From: Streptomyces toxytricini
GTDB taxonomy: Bacteria > Actinomycetota > Actinomycetes > Streptomycetales > Streptomycetaceae
Reading direction: 5' to 3'
DNA: 64,000 nucleotides
Assembly (NCBI RefSeq): GCF_014649915.1
Contig: NZ_BMTY01000014.1
Coordinates: 146,674-210,673, forward strand
In this document: positions 63,775-64,000 of the stretch, one piece after another
Numbering within the stretch: the first letter of the stretch is position 1
Layout: every line of letters starts with the position of its first letter
Made by a program: the position numbers and the translations under genes
Notes under the pieces: generated by a model
Told to the model about the DNA's origin: nothing
Database searches by the model: none
Seen by the model: only the letters and a program-made list of their open reading frames with translations

Positions 63775-64000
63775 CACATCAGGCTGAAAACATTGCAATT
63801 CGCAACCCCCCCGGGGCGTCCGCGAAGCGGACGCCCCCCGGCCTGCGCAGCCGGCCGGCTCCCTAGGCTCCCGGAGCGCAGCGAAGGGAGCCGGCCACGG
63901 CGAAGCCGTGGCCGCGGTGAGCGCAGCGAACCGCCACACCCCCGCGAAGCGGGGGTGTGCGCTTGCCCATCGCGCAGCGATGGGGTACCCGCTCCGCGGG
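63775..64000. repeat. Streptomyces linear-replicon telomere (terminal palindromes)
   Basis: Read inward from position 64000 on the minus strand the sequence starts CCCGCGGAGCGGGTACC, as archetypal Streptomyces telomeres do. Hairpins: 63988-64000 (CCCGC/GCGGG), 63966-63984 (8-bp stem, GCA loop), 63935-63959 (11-bp stem, GAA loop), 63914-63934 (outer GCGGT/ACCGC with an inner GCA-loop), 63893-63913 (9-bp stem, GAA loop), 63853-63896 (11-bp outer stem around a GCTCC hairpin) and 63813-63837 (11-bp stem, GAA loop). The 3-prime strand is thought to fold this way for terminal-protein (Tpg/Tap) capping. The A/T-rich step at about 63785-63805 marks the inner boundary. Confidence 0.93.

Noticed and set aside
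63775..64000. CRISPR-like array of short repeats near the right end
   Set aside because: The repeats are inverted hairpins with different stems and GAA/GCA loops, without equal spacers; they form a telomere.

Overview
The window is about 72% G+C, is dense in GC-rich long frames, and encodes typical Streptomyces families (SAV_915, SPW, GlxA, TtrA-like helicase). Its right edge (about 63775-64000) carries the nested GAA/GCA-loop palindromes of an archetypal Streptomyces telomere, read inward from position 64000. I therefore read it as the terminal 64 kb of a linear Streptomyces replicon, chromosome arm or large linear plasmid; the sequence alone does not decide which.

Layout from left to right. 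1-13 kb: a rifampin phosphotransferase gene (rph, cut by the window edge) with a rifamycin-associated element upstream, then enzyme/regulator pairs (HD hydrolase/GlxA regulator, FAD monooxygenase/WYL regulator, DUF2867/TetR, reductase/HxlR), several with visible palindromic operators. 13-17.7 kb: a decayed zone of IS, hydrolase, PAP2 and TreY remnants around an intact gene (14494-15270) whose product looks like a doublet of two histone folds. 17.7-27.6 kb: LysR/dihydrolipoamide dehydrogenase pair, ABC exporter, DUF418-like membrane protein, a NarL-type two-component system, and a divergent pair of paralogous genes.

28-34.7 kb is an arsenic island: arsC, two different arsR genes, an aquaglyceroporin, an ArsN-type acetyltransferase, a tiny protein with four Cys-Cys pairs, an FAD oxidoreductase with a Cys-rich tail and an MFS transporter. 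Two pieces of a flavin monooxygenase gene lie on opposite strands, so the island has been rearranged. Three copies of one motif mark likely ArsR operators. 34.7-45.5 kb is a potassium island: an APC-type permease, kdpD, kdpE, kdpC, kdpB, kdpA, kdpF and an extra 27-residue membrane ORF ahead of kdpF. A 12-bp A/T-rich motif is shared by the kdp leader and the permease upstream region.

45.5-60 kb: an extra diaminopimelate decarboxylase overlapping a SAV_915-family gene, a small CBM48 protein, IS5 and IS110 wreckage, a secreted papain-inhibitor-like protein, a set of redox/stress genes (zinc alcohol dehydrogenase, hemerythrin, SPW membrane protein) and a GAF-SpoIIE phosphatase. 60.4-64 kb: a TtrA-like telomere-proximal helicase, a small cysteine-rich protein transcribed toward the end, and the telomere. 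No tRNA, rRNA or CRISPR array was found.
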